This document shows, piece by piece, positions 20,217 to 32,489 of a DNA stretch of 64,000 bases. The notes below the pieces were generated by a model. The model made no database searches, had not been told where the DNA came from, and was given only the letters and a program-made list of their open reading frames with translations. The stretch comes from Euclidia mi (Eukaryota > Arthropoda > Insecta > Lepidoptera > Erebidae). A program made the position numbers and the translations under genes. The stretch spans positions 75,190,450 to 75,254,449 of the forward strand of contig OX123187.2 in the NCBI GenBank assembly GCA_944739405.2. The letters run 5' to 3'. The number at the start of each line of letters is the position of its first letter. The stretch's first letter is position 1.

Positions 20217-20922
20217 GTGTTCACATGCGGTATAGTTGAGGATCATAAAAAAGGCAACAACCATAAGAAACGGACCCTTTCAGGTAGTAAGGGGAGAGGC
20301 GTTGAATTGGTCGTGTTTGACTGGTCGGTCGGTCTTAGGAGGCGGAGCGAGTCGGGTCCCAGGAAAGCGCGGCGTGGTAGTGGAGGAAGTACGGGACAGT
20401 GAATGTTGGGACGCGGAACCGGGCGGATCTCGTGGAGTGGGTCTTAGGACGCGGAGGTTGACAGATTTCGGGAAAGCGTGGCGTGGTAGATTAGGAAATA
20501 CGGTTTGTGGTGTTTGGAGATGGTCGATGTGAGTACGGGAAGCTAGGCGGATCCCGGCGGTTGACGAGACGCGGCGTGTTAAGTTGGGAATTATGCGTAG
20601 GGGTGGAGAAGAGATGGCTTGGAGGCACGAAACGTATCGTACCTAGATCTAGGCGTGGAAAGAGTGTTCGGCAAAAATTGAGAATGAGTGTTAATTACTA
20701 ACAAGGAACGAGACGAGCGGGCTTCAAGAAAAGGTATAGGGCGACGAGTGGCAGAGTATCGGTTACAGGGTGAGTAGTCCTAACAAGTTATGACGCTGTT
20801 GATCCCGGTGAGTGCCCGATACTTAAATTTAATCACTAAAAGTCATTGTATAAGTTTTATATAATTACACATTACAAATATGTATGTACTGATATCCCAG
20901 GCTGAATAAATTACTATAAACA

Positions 20923-21887
20923 TACATATATACATACATACATACACTCACGCCTGTTTCCCGGAGGGGTAGGCAGAGACTACGGAAAGCCATTTGCAAC
21001 GATCCTGACATACCTCTCTTGCTTCATTCACTCCCATCAAGTTTCTCATGCATGCTCTTCTGTTTAGGGTACTTCTGACCTGTCCTTTTTTTAGGAGGTC
21101 TCCAATCTGGTCAGCGCACGTCCGCCTAGGTCTTCCACTTCGTCCTGTCCCATTCACACTTGCCTTATATATCTTCTTTGTCAGTCTTTCGTCATCCATC
21201 CTCTCCATGTGCCCAAACCATCTTAACATGCCTTTCTCGATGCTTGTCACTACATCTTCTTTTACCCCACACCACTCTCGTATCACACAATTCTTTACTC
21301 TGTCGGTCAAAGACACACCACACATACTTCTCAGTGCTCTCATTTCTACAGCATCTATTCTACATTCAAGTCTCTTCTGCCATACCCAACTTTCACTACC
21401 ATACATAAGGGTAGGCACTAACACCCCTCTATGCACAGCCAAACGCGCCTTTTTGGTCACGTTTTGACTGTTCATAAACGCCTTCAGAGCTCCATTCACA
21501 CTATTACCTGCATTAACTCTTCTTTCAATATCTTCTTCATTCTTATCATCTCTTGTAAACAACGTACCTAAGTAAACAAACTCATTCCTCCTTTTCAAAA
21601 ACCATAACTTTCGTTTTACTTACATTCACTTTCATTCCTTTCCTCTCTAACGCAGCGTACATGATTGTTACCATCTCCTGCAACTCCTCCGCTGAAGATG
21701 CAAGTATTACCTGATCATCAGCATAAAGAAGGCATTTGACGAGTAACCCATTAATCCGCAGCCACTATTTTTTAAATCTTGCAAACAACTGTCCATGAAG
21801 AGATTAAACAGCCACGGCGAGGCTACACATCCCTGTCTAACACCTTTCTCGATGGTAAACCAGTCAGTGTATGCCGTATTTTGTTTA
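20923..21887 (-). mobile_element. LINE X, 3' half (RT to C-terminus), minus copy
   Basis: On the minus strand: VRQGCVASPWLFNLFMDSCL (RT motif before the palm), a degraded palm with QVILASSAEEL-like sequence, KRKLWFLKRRNEFVYLG, then an open frame 21598-20948 with GVLVPTLMYGSESWVWQKR, MLRWFGHMERM, GRPRRTCADQIG and a C-terminus SVVSAYPSGKQA. The stop is followed directly by a (TATG)n tail. The clade is uncertain (APE-type). The last 40 bp equal the tail of SINE B. A related copy is at 59705-63070. Confidence 0.75.
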
Positions 21888-21929
21888 TGGATTCAAACAG
21901 CGAACCTGATGGTTCGCTGTTTGAATCCA
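21888..21929. repeat. Perfect palindrome, 19-bp arms, 4-nt spacer
   Basis: Arms 21888-21906 (tggattcaaacagcgaacc) and 21911-21929 around tgat. It sits exactly at the 5' edge of the LINE X fragment. Confidence 0.9.
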
Positions 21930-22256
21930 ATTCTCGATACAGACTAGCGATGGCTAGAACCAATGTTGGATTAGGAAAGAGAAGGATTATCTGGTGAAGG
22001 ACACAAACATGGCTTGAGAGATATAAGTACAATGCACATCAGAATAATCCGTGGAATATATAGGTATTTTTAAATCAGGTTAGACTCCTTAGCAATGTCT
22101 GTGACGATATGTTGTTGTGAAACGTCGGCGAACTAGTCGCCGTATTGTTGATAACATGTTCGATACCTGTATATAATAAGAGGGAAATATTTAAGGATAA
22201 ATAATGTATAAAATTTTGTTGGACTTACGGAGTGGGAATTTATTAGTTAAACCGGG

Positions 22257-22490
22257 AATAGCGGGTTCGACTACTGTTGCTACGATATTTTGAAATGTTT
22301 TCAACAAACTTACTGAAATAGCGGGTTTGATGCCTGTTGCTACGATATTTTAAAAATGTTTTCAACAAACTTACTGAAATAGCGGGTTCAATTTCTGTTG
22401 TAACGATATTTTAAAATGTTTTCAACAAACTTACTGAATAGCGGGTTCGACTCCCGTTGCTACGATATTTCAAATGGTGTCAACAAGCTA
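22257..22490 (+). repeat. Tandem array, four units of about 60 bp
   Basis: Units start at 22257, 22317, 22378 and 22437. Each begins aatagcgggttcgactcc (variants), followed by gttgctacgatatttt and a gttttcaacaaacttactg end. The start of each unit resembles a tRNA T-arm or pol III B box (GCGGG-TTCGACT-CCCGT in the last unit). Bases 21930-22256 show nothing else. Confidence 0.85.
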
Positions 22491-22732
22491 TTAAATTACG
22501 AAATCCAGTAATTTTATGCATACGCGTTCTTTGGCTTGTCCATCTATTAGTTTATTACATTGGTTGAGTTGAGATTCTTACAGAATGCATATGGATTTTT
22601 TATTGATGAAGTGTACGCGACCTTTAATTGAGAAAAGGATTATTCTTAGGTCAAATATCAGTAAACTTAGTTTTCTAACGCAGTAGTAAGTAGATAAGGG
22701 TAATATTTGTCTACTGCAGTATTTTGCTATAA

Positions 22733-23105
22733 GGCAGCGATAGCCTAGTGGAGATACCAACAGACTGCCATGCAGAGGGTATCAGGTTCGAATCCACGGC
22801 GCGCACCAATGACTTTTCAGAGTTATGTGCGTATTGAATTGTTAATTATCGCTTGTCCCGTGCGTGCCTCAGAGAGCACGTTAAGTCGTCGGTCCCGGTT
22901 GTCATGAAGATCTTTGACAGTCGATACAGCGTGTCAGTACCTTTAAAATAAACTGACACTAGTCTAAACCATGGAATATCGCTATCCCTTCGGGTTGCAG
23001 AGGTCAGACAGGCAGTCGCTCTGTGGAAAAGCAAATATTCAGCCAAATCCGGTTAGACTAGGAAGCGGACCCCAGATTGAAACTGGGATAACGCTAAGAG
23101 AATGA
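22733..23105 (+). repeat. SINE A, complete copy with target-site duplication
   Basis: 373 bp, flanked by the 15-bp duplication AGTATTTTGCTATAA (22718-22732, 23106-23120). It has a tRNA-like head (ggcagcgatagcctagtgg ... ggttcgaatcc), a body and a tail gggataacgctaagagaatga. This is the best reference copy of the family in the window. Confidence 0.92.
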
Positions 23106-23120
23106 AGTATTTTGCTATAA

Positions 23121-24059
23121 TTTATAAATGCTCTAGGTTCGATTCCTGAGCATTGGTGAAAGTCGGCGGATATTATACTCATGTACCTAATGATCGGCAT
23201 CGCCTTTATAGAAGTCGTACAATGTGATTTAAAACATTTTGGGTTCGATTCCCAAACATACAAAGAATGCATACCTACTATGGTTGAACACGAAATTATT
23301 TTGTTAATTGTTGTTATTATATCAGCAAATAATACTTCGCTGATAATGTGCGTCTGTAGATGGGTTTAGTGACCATTGTTTTTAAAATGTTTTGTTTTAA
23401 AATTTTTGCCATACTAGAAAGGCAATGCAATGGGCCGACATCTGGCACATGTTGTTTCAAAATGCCAGCGTGTGGAAAAAAAAGGGATAAAACAAACAGG
23501 GAAATAAATTTAAGATGTTTATTAGTTAAAAGAAAGAAGGCTAGAAAGGAACTATTGTTCTTTTGTATTATTGATGTGCTTTATCCAAACGCGCCAACGC
23601 GCACGTGAGAAGGACAGGATGGGCTACTTTGTTAAGATATGGTTGCACATGTGGCGCTTTGTTTTGAGAAACGTAATGGCTTTTGTAAATCATTTACGCC
23701 GTCTTTGGGATGGGTTTGATTCTCCCCGTGCGTCATATGAAATAGATATTCTACACGTGTTAATTCTAAACATCAGTATTATACCTAACTGCTACAGTTT
23801 AGGCTACCTCAGAATTGGGTTTAGCTGAGTATTTCCCCTTCCCCCCGGACCGCTAAGGTGTTCAGACGTGTTTAAATAATATTCCGTGTCGTTTTTATTA
23901 ATTAAATAATACAAAAAATAAATATTATATTCACTGCAAGATACCAGGCGCACATAAATAGCAAGAAGCACACGGTGACGCACCACCCGTACGTCAATCA
24001 ACGCCATCTCCACCCACGCCCACCGCTGCTTTAAACCCGCCCCTGGGGGTGTGGCCCAA
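23121..24059. other. Unassigned stretch with tRNA-like B-box echoes
   Basis: Two B-box-like motifs (ggttcgattcctgag near 23139 and gggttcgattcccaa near 23240) hint at old SINE heads. The region 23595-23830 has a GC-richer patch, and 23990-24059 is GC-rich and may be the 5' UTR of the LINE that follows. No gene is recognised. Confidence 0.3.
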
Positions 24060-27000
24060 TAGCTGCGCACCCGCACGCGCCGCTACCCTGCCCAACGCAC
24101 AAGAGAATTGAAGTGTCCTACGTTCAACTCTACACGTTTGCTGCGATCCTAGTACTCGACAATTATCGGATCTTTGTAATAATGCCACTGAAGCTGAAAA
24201 GAACTCCGCCAAATACACTAAGGGATAATGCCATACCAACGACAAACATAAATCCTGCGCCATTGACAGACACTGACAACGAGAGCTCGTCGAATAACTC
24301 AAACAAACGCCCTCGCAAGCGCCAACATGATGATGAACTGCATACATGGCACAGACAAAGAAGACGTTCGATACATTAAAAAATCAGCAATCCTCAATAC
24401 AAGGGTCAATTAATGACATATTATCTCAAAACAAAGAAATAATGAAATCGATGGACTTTATATCTAAACAGTACGAGGAAATGAAGGAAAAATTATTAAA
24501 ACGGAAACTGAGAAACGGGAACATTTAACTTATATACAAACGTTGGAACAGAAAGTTGAAAATCTAGAAAGAAGCCAAAAACAAACATCTATCGAGATAC
24601 GTAACCTTCCAGTACAGTCAACGGAATCCAAAGACGAACTTCTGACCCTGGTAAAGAATTTAGGTAAAGTCACAAGCATCAACATTGAAGAACACCAAAT
24701 AAGAGATCTATACCGCCTAAATTCAGACAAAAGCGGCAATAAGACCGTAATCGTCGACCTCTCCTCCGTCATGCTGACGGAAAAGCTCTTGAAATCGATA
24801 AAAACTTATAATCGATCAAACACAGGCAATAAATTAAACACATCCCATTTTCACCTTTCTGGACAACCTAAGCCTCTTTGTCTCGGAATATCTTACACAG
24901 AAGGCAAAGAAAACGTATCACTTAGCTTGTGAGTACGCCAAAAAAAACAGCTATGACTTTTGCTGGACGGTTCATGGAAAAAAGTTGGCTCGCAGTTTCA
25001 TCGAATTGACGGCAAAGACTTGGAACAACTAGACACCAAACCAGCACTATGACTACAAGGCCCTGTATGTTACTTTTATTATATTATTTGCATGCATATT
25101 TCAACTTTTCAAAATATCACTTACATTATTTTTATAATTAGCGATAAGTTAGGGAGTGTGTCACAAAACTTCGTTTACTACAATACTACATACATAATAT
25201 TAAATATTCCATAGTATCACACTAGCACAACTTACACTACAACAAAAAACACATTTAGAGTTACATATAAACTTATTCATCTACAAACCACCTCAAATTA
25301 CATTGATAAAAATACTTACTTAGTTGTTGCAGCATCAGAATTATTAGCGCATTCGTTTGTAACCAGAGTCCATGGTACCGATACCAAAATATTATAATGG
25401 CTGGCTTTTGACAATATATACAGAGAAATTGACACTGTTCAGATCGCCGCAGAAAATCTTATACACCTCGTAAAGGAAACGTCTTTAACTATATTCCACC
25501 GTAATATAGATGCCCTACATGTTCTCCTAGAAAGGATTCGCATACAGTGTCACATTCTAGTATTGACTGAGTGCTGGTTAAGTAAAGCCACTGAAATACC
25601 GACAATTACTGGCTATACGTCATACTCATCAAACTACTTTAATCAAAACGATGTTGTGTTACTATACATAAGATCTGACATACAACATAATGTGTCCACT
25701 CCCGCAATGTCTGACGCTAACTGCATTGTACATACTAACATCTGACCGGGAGTATGCTGTGGTGGGTATTTATCGTTCACCTTCACAAAGAAATATCAAT
25801 AGATTTTGTGACAGTCTCGATCAATGTTTTTCTTCTTTGAGTACGGTTAAATCTGTGGTTATAGTTGGTGATATCAACATTAATATCTCTCCAAGCAGTA
25901 GGGACGGTAACTGTTCGAAATACTTAGATTTAATGGCATATCATGGGTTTCTTCCCGCGCATCAAATCCCTACTCGCAACGATAGTTGCATTGATCACGT
26001 TATGCTTAGATCGGATAGATGCGCTTCAACTTATATCCTCGATACCCTAATAACAGATCACGCACCACTTAAATTCAGTCTGGACCTAAAAGTGAAAAGA
26101 AATCTCCCTCGCGCCACTTTTCTTAAAATAGACTACCCGTCAATTGTCCAAACGTTAGATGAAATAGACTACGCTCCAATTTACCTTACCACAGACGCGA
26201 ATGTTGTGGCTACTCTTTTATCAGACGTGATAACAAGCGCAATAACACGTCATTCCACAAACGTAACTATCCCTAATCGTAAACATACCGTAAAACCCTG
26301 GATCACTCCAGGCTTCGTAAAGTGCATCAGACATAGGGATATGTTACATAAAAACTGAAATTGGACTCTAAGAATGCTATACTCCACGTAACGTACACAA
26401 GATATCGCAACTATGGCTATAATTTACTGCAAAAACTAAAAGTTGAGTACGAACGGAACGAGATTAATAAAAACAAAGGCAATCCTAAAGGTACGTGGAA
26501 AACAATAAATAAAATTGGCAATCTAAAAGAACCATCGCCCTTACTGACCGCCCTCATAAATGGGGGACAGAATTCTCACATATCAATTAACTCAGTTAAT
26601 ATGTATTTTGCAAGTATTGGCCCTACATTAGCAAATGCTATTGGAACTAATAATAGATCTTATGATGTGCCCAACAATCTCATAAGCTCAAATGAATGCT
26701 TATTAACTAGAGATTCTATGGTTTTGCTGGGCACGGATTGTAGAGAGTTCGAGTCTATTATTCGGAGTCTAAAAAGCGATACGGCCATAGGCGTAGATAA
26801 AATACCTTGTCGAGTGATTGAAAGTGCAAGTAGTAGCCTCTTACCTCCTCTCACATATTTTTTGGACCTGTGTCTAACTACTAGTACTTTTACCGATATT
26901 CTAAAAAGGGCTCTCGTACACCCTATCTACATAAGTGGCGACAGAGACAGTATCAGCAACTATAGGCCCATCTCAGTGTTAACAGTATTATCCAAGATAC

Positions 27001-28316
27001 TCTAAAAACTGCTGAACTCTAGGCTTACAAAATATCTTTTAAAAACCAATTTAATTGCACCTAACTTTTATAAATCCATACTGGATTTATAAAAGGTAAG
27101 TCCACCGAAGATGCAATACTACAATTAACGGAGACCATAGTAATGAATCTAGACCGCGATTTAAAAGTGCTTGGAGTGTTTCTGGATCTCTCTAAGCCGT
27201 TCGACACTGTCTCTGTTCCTCTGTTACTTAACGAAATGGAAGGCGTCGGGATACATGGAGTTGTGCTAGACATATTTTGCTCATATCTCACCAATCGTAC
27301 TCAGTGTGTTAGGATAGCTTGCTACACTAGTGACTAGATAGGTCTTACATTTGGTTTACCACAAGGCAGTGTTCTCTCGCCCACGCTCTTTTTACTTTAT
27401 GTCAATAGCCTGTGTACCATGTCCTATCCAAACTGCAGCATTATTTCATATGCGGATGACACAGCGCTAATTGTAAATGGGAATACCTGGGAAGAGACAC
27501 AACGTTATACAGAGAATGCACTCAGAGAGGTCATTAACTGGCTTAATACAAATCTGCTCACCATTAACCTGGACAAAACCAGATATATTACATTTTGTCA
27601 TCGGTTAAATGCCCAACCCCACCACATTTTCACATAAAGGCGCATAATTGTATGGCACAGACCAATTGCAACTGTCCCAAATTACTATCTTCAGACATAG
27701 TCAAATATCTTGGTCTCATCATCGATAGACATTTGAATTGGTCTGTGCTTATAGATACATTGACTACCCGAATGAGGAAACTGATTCCAGTTTTTATAAA
27801 ACTTAGACGTTCTGCGGACATCAGCACGTTGTTATGCGTATATTATGCCCTAGCCCAAAGTATACTACAATATTGTATTATAACATGGGGAGGATCAGCA
27901 ATACTATTGCCATTGGTACGTGCCCAAAGAGGCATACTAAAGATAATTCTTGGCAAGCCTAGAAGATATAGCACGGACCTCCTATATAGCGAATGCTCCG
28001 CACTCACAGTACGGCAATTGTTTATTAGCATTTACTTATTCGTAAACACAAAAACACCACTTATAAACACATACTGAAACGCAACAAAACCAAAATATAC
28101 CCGGTGATGCAACACAGAACAGCGCTCGCGAGGCGATAGTATTACGTCCTGAGTAATCAACTCTACAATGCTGCAAACTCTGTAAATAACATTTATACCT
28201 TGTCAACAAACAAACTTAAAGCAACAATCACAAATTGGCTCAAAGCACTTACCTATATTGACACGGAAGAATTGATACATAAGTTAGCAATTAATTAACA
28301 CTTACTATTTTATACA
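24060..28316 (+). mobile_element. CR1/Jockey-type LINE, long but decayed
   Basis: Runs from a GC-rich 5' region to a (CA/CG)n microsatellite. ORF1 is in three frames (24183-24932): a basic/Ser-Asn-rich N-terminus, a coiled coil (MEQKVENLERSQKQ) and an IEIRNLP domain like the ORF1 of insect CR1 elements. ORF2 pieces follow. Endonuclease: TECWLSKATEIP, VGIYRSPSQRN, VIVGDININIS, SCIDHVML, TDHAPLKFSL (25560-26358). RT: FESIIRSLKSDTAIGVDKIP, NYRPISVLTVLSKIL, GVFLDLSKPFDTVS, GLPQGSVLSPTLFLLY, ISYADDTALIV (26361-27637). The C-terminus extends to about 28077. At least eight frameshifts or stops. 24950-25540 is unreadable LINE sequence. Confidence 0.75.
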
Positions 28317-28329
28317 AGTTTGCTACGCT

Positions 28330-28441
28330 AACACACACACACGCACACACACACACTCACACACACACGCACACACGCACGCACACACGCACACACGCAC
28401 ACGCACACACGCACGCACACACACACACACACGCACACACA
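28330..28441 (+). repeat. (CA/CG)n microsatellite
   Basis: About 110 bp of acac/acgc dinucleotide repeats directly after the LINE 3' end, possibly grown from the LINE tail. Confidence 0.95.
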
Positions 28442-28504
28442 CTCCAACTATTATTGAGTGCAGATACATTGTGGTAAAAGATAGAGATATTGTCTGGCTA
28501 CTTT

Positions 28505-28695
28505 ATTTATTACTAGAGGACGCCAGCAGCTACGCCTGCAATTTTTTAAATTTACCCGTTTTGGCCGATTCCGTGAGAATTTCGGGAAATCCCTTCTTAA
28601 TGCACCCCTACGGTCCCCAAGGAACATACATGCCAAATTTCAGCTTCCTGCGCCCAATAGTTTCGGCTGTAGCGTGTCTGTCAGTCAGTCAGTAA
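28505..28695 (+). repeat. Dispersed repeat fragment (family E-like ending)
   Basis: ggacgccagcagctacgcctgcaa ... ccccaaggaacatacatgccaaatttcagc ... gtctgtcagtcagtcagtaa resembles mobile-element remnants frequent in insect introns. I cannot class it. Confidence 0.35.
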
Positions 28696-30787
28696 CGCAA
28701 GGATTTTATATATTAAGATTATGTACCTGAAATTTGTAATGAAATTAATTTTAATATCCCGAATATTATTTTTTTAAATCCATAATTATATACTTTGTAA
28801 CTATGCCTAATAATGATTTTTTTACATTAATATTTAAAAAAAATATCATGTTTGTAATTTTAATCATAAATTAATACATTAATAATGTCAAAGTAAACTT
28901 ATAATGAATCATCTAGGGTGGAAGGCGCTGGCGACTGTAACACAATTTATATTAGTACGGTCGTCAACGACAACCTCTTATTTTAAGCCGAACTGTTTTC
29001 TTTGATTTCTGGTTGAGTTAATTATAGTTATTATTATAAGAGAAATTGTATACTTATTGATGATGAATAAATGATTTTTATTATTATTATTATTTACAAT
29101 ACTTATTCATCTGTTTTACAATGTGATTACCAGTGGCAATGATGTATGTATTTGTTATGTCTGGTATGTACACATACCTTTTAAGAGCGCTCAATGTACC
29201 AGGGTTCGAGCCCCGCGTTTACTTAGAGTTTGACATTGAGTTCATATTTCTCATGAGATTCGAGAGGTTTGTAAGTAGTACTGTATGCAAACAATGTCTT
29301 GAACTAGACTCATAGACATAATTTAGCCCTATCGTGTAATATTCGTAAGCAGCTAACTTGATTCTGGAGTGCAAATAAAAATACTTAATATTTTGTTGCT
29401 AGACGCATGCAAAAATACTTATTACGCATCCATACTGAAAAATATTAATTGGTGATCCGCATCACATCTTCTAATCATCTGTTAGTTTGTATCCGGGCTT
29501 AGTACTCAAACAGAAGTCGTATATTATAATTATGACCAATCTTGGAAGTTTGATACTCGTGCCATTTCATTTAAAATTCCACAGAGCTAAGTTCCATTAT
29601 CTTTACAAACTATAAACGCGAACATCGAGTACTTCCAAGCAAGTGGACTGCCTCTGATCCGAACTCGCAGATATACAATATTAAACGAAGGTTACAAAGG
29701 CCCTTATGTGTATCGTTCGTTATATAGAAGTTTTCTTTATGACATATTTGGCAAATGCATCCCACTGCACGAGTAATAATCGTAATTGTTATTTACGTTA
29801 ACTAAAATCAGAGCCTTAATAGTGAAGCAGATATCATGTCGATACGCTTGATGATCCGAATGAAGAACTCATTGAAGCGGCCATCTCGCCAGACGTTGTG
29901 GGTTCGATCCCCGCGCGTACAATTTCCAGCTAAATGGGAATAATTCATATTGTGGGACCCAGTTGAGAATTGTTCAGATGTATGAACTGTCGAAAAACGA
30001 ATGCTGCACTATAGTATCGTATGCAGCTACTTAGCTCATTATATAAAACTATTGGAACTACTTGTCTGCCAATCCTGACAAAACTAGTGTCTTATACGAG
30101 TGTGTGCGAACTATTTCAGCCACTGCTACCTGATGCTATATACACCTACTACTGAACCTGATTTCGTCGAGCGAGAATGGAGAATCAGGTACCTTGATCA
30201 TACCACGCTGCCCGTTTATCGAGAAGACATCTGGTATGTACACTTCCATTCTAAGCATGGATAGGATAGATTATAGATTATACTAATATTTTGAGAATTT
30301 ATTGCTAAAACGCCATTTGGCTTATTGGAATACATAGGTAAACTGGTGATCTCGGTTATGTGCGCTAGTTCTAATATTAAGTTTTGGTGCTTGGAGAAGT
30401 AGTACATAGACGGATTAGCATAAGCTTTTCGATTATTTCTCATAAACTTTAGATGGTAAACGAGGTTGAGGCAACAATTGCAATTAGATTCCTTTAAGTG
30501 TCAATTTTGTCATAGTATAGGGATGGGCGGAGTACAGTTAGTGTATCGTACGGTGCGGCCTTAGCAAGGGTATAGTAGGGTTATTATTGTCAATCAACTA
30601 TAACTTAGGATAAGTGGTATTGCAGCAGTGGTTATTTATTGGAAGTTGTATGATATTTGCCGGCAGTTAATGGTGGAAAACAAGATTCAGTTTTAACTGG
30701 CGTACTCTATTATATATGCTATTGTATCTTTAGTGAAAGCTCATACGCTATGACTTAGTCTACGCGTCTGATTTTCAGAGCGGGGAA
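28696..30787. other. Unassigned, possibly interior of the LTR element
   Basis: No gag or pol motif is visible. B-box-like motifs occur at 29200-29215 (gggttcgagccc) and 29909-29922 (gggttcgatccc), the latter with a SINE-like head gaagcggccatctcgcc. The purine-rich tract agagcgggga (30776-30785), immediately before LTR copy B, looks like a polypurine tract, suggesting B is a 3' LTR. Confidence 0.3.
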
Positions 30788-31713
30788 TGTAATGGTGTTA
30801 CTGGCTACACCAAATTAAATAATAATATATAATCAGATCGTCGCATACTTGTTTCCACATGTGTTTGTCTTATCGCTACGATAGCGCCAACGTTAAGCAG
30901 TTAGTAAACTCATAAATTCTAAGAGGTTGACAAATTTATAAGAAATATGTGACAGGCATATGAGTAAAGAAATAGCCATGGAATATGAGAAAACATTTGC
31001 ACTGTAGTGTTCACATGCGGTATAGTTGAGGGTCATAAAAAAGGCACCAACCATAAGAAACGGACCCTTTCAGGTAGTAAGGGGAGAGGCGTTGGGTTTG
31101 TGGTGTTTGACTGGTCGGTCGGTCTTAGGAGGCGGAGCGAGTCGGGTCCCAGGAAAGCGCGGCGTGGTAGTAGAGGAAGTACGGGACAGTGAATGTTGGG
31201 ACGTGGAACCGGGCGGATCTCGTGGAGTGGGTCTTGGGACGCGGAGGTTGACAGATCTCGGGAAAACGTGGCATGGTAGATTAGGAGATACGGGTTTGTG
31301 GTTTTTGGAGATGGTCGATGTGAGTACGCGAAGCTAGGCGTATCCCGGCGGTTGACGAGACGCGGCGTGTTAGGTTGGGAATTATGCGTGGGGGTGGCGA
31401 AGAGTTGGCTTGGAGGCACGAAACGTATCGTACCTAGATCTAGGCGCGGAAAGAGTGTTCGGCAAGAATTGAGAATGAGTGTTAATTACCAACAAGGAAC
31501 GAGACGAGCGGGCTTCAAGAAAAGGTATAGGGCGACGAGTGGCAGAGTATCGGTTACCGGGTGAGAAGTCCTAACGAGGTACGACGCTGTTGATCCCGGT
31601 GAGTGCCTGATACTTAAATTTAATCACTAAAAGTCATTGTATAAGTTTTATATAATTACACATTACAAATATGTATGTACTAATATCCCAGGCTGAATAA
31701 ATTACTATAAACA
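30788..31713 (+). repeat. LTR copy B with intact hAT target site
   Basis: 926 bp, TGTAATGG to TATAAACA, nearly identical over its length to copy A and lacking the hAT element (single GTGTTCAC at 31007-31014). AATAAA lies about 20 bp before its end. The two copies may be the ends of one element 10 kb apart or two solo LTRs. Their flanks do not show a matching 4-6 bp duplication. Confidence 0.72.
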
Positions 31714-32480
31714 ATGTTATTTATTGATATGTTTGGTAAAATTTGTTATAATATATCATTTTATAATAGTTAGTTATATAATAACGATTACAGACTGACT
31801 GACTGGGTGCGCCTGGCTTAGCGTAGGTCCTGTATGACCGAGAGAGTGCGATATATGTAAGGCACGGTTTGATGGTTGTGTTCTCGGCTCTGCCCTGGGA
31901 CCCAACGTCCGGAGATTTAGAGCGGAGAGAATACAGGTATCCTGCCAGGGGATCTGCGTATGTGTGATTAGCTTAGGATATTAGGCTTGCGGAGAAGTAA
32001 GAGTGTACGCAGGTCTGGTATGATTTACCTCGGCTTTGCCCCGGAACACAGCTACCGGAGATTGAGAGCGGAGGGGTTTCACATGCTTGATTTGTGACCA
32101 GGGTCTGGTATGAGTTACCTCGGCTCTGCCTCAGCACCCAGCGTCTGAGATTGAGAGCGGAGAGGTTTCAGATAACTCGCTTGTGGGTGTGTGGTTATGA
32201 ATGGTGGTAAGTTAACAATGTGGTATTCAGGGTACTGCTAGGCATCGTAATCTAGTTAGAAGCGAGGCAATCCCATTAAAGACTTATATTATTTTTATGA
32301 CCTCTTTTCACTCTTAGAAGTGTTTACACTTGGTAAATGCTGTCAGTAGAGACATGTCCCGTCAAACCTGGATGAGTGTCACAGATTATGCGCGGAGGAG
32401 GGGCGCTTTAATCAGGGCCACTGGGGACCATCTGACATTTTAAATCCAGTTAATAAGAAAATTAAAATTTTAATCAGCCT
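31714..32480 (+). repeat. Region with three tandem 65-70-bp units
   Basis: Units at about 31866-31929, 32012-32081 and 32102-32170 share ggtctggtatgagttacctcggctctgcc and ggagattgagagcggagag. The remainder (31714-31860, 32171-32480) shows no coding. It could be the untranslated part of a retroelement. Confidence 0.6.
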
Positions 32481-32489
32481 GGGGTCAAT

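Larger units (their letters stand above)
18552..20922 (+). repeat. LTR copy A (split by a hAT element)
   Basis: A TG...CA unit of about 928 bp (18552-18781 plus 20225-20922), TGTAATGGTG to CTATAAACA, nearly identical to 30788-31713. It has a GC-rich middle and an AATAAA (20904-20909) near the 3' end, as LTRs do. It is interrupted by the hAT element 18782-20216. A LINE 3' end abuts its right side, so no primer binding site can be seen. Confidence 0.7.

Noticed and set aside
28330..28441. Z-DNA or CRISPR-like array
   Set aside because: It is a simple CA/CG microsatellite with no spacers.
18552..31713. A single intact LTR retrotransposon between the two LTR copies
   Set aside because: No gag, protease, RT or integrase motif is found between them, a primer binding site is not visible, and outer flanks do not form a duplication. 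They may be solo LTRs.
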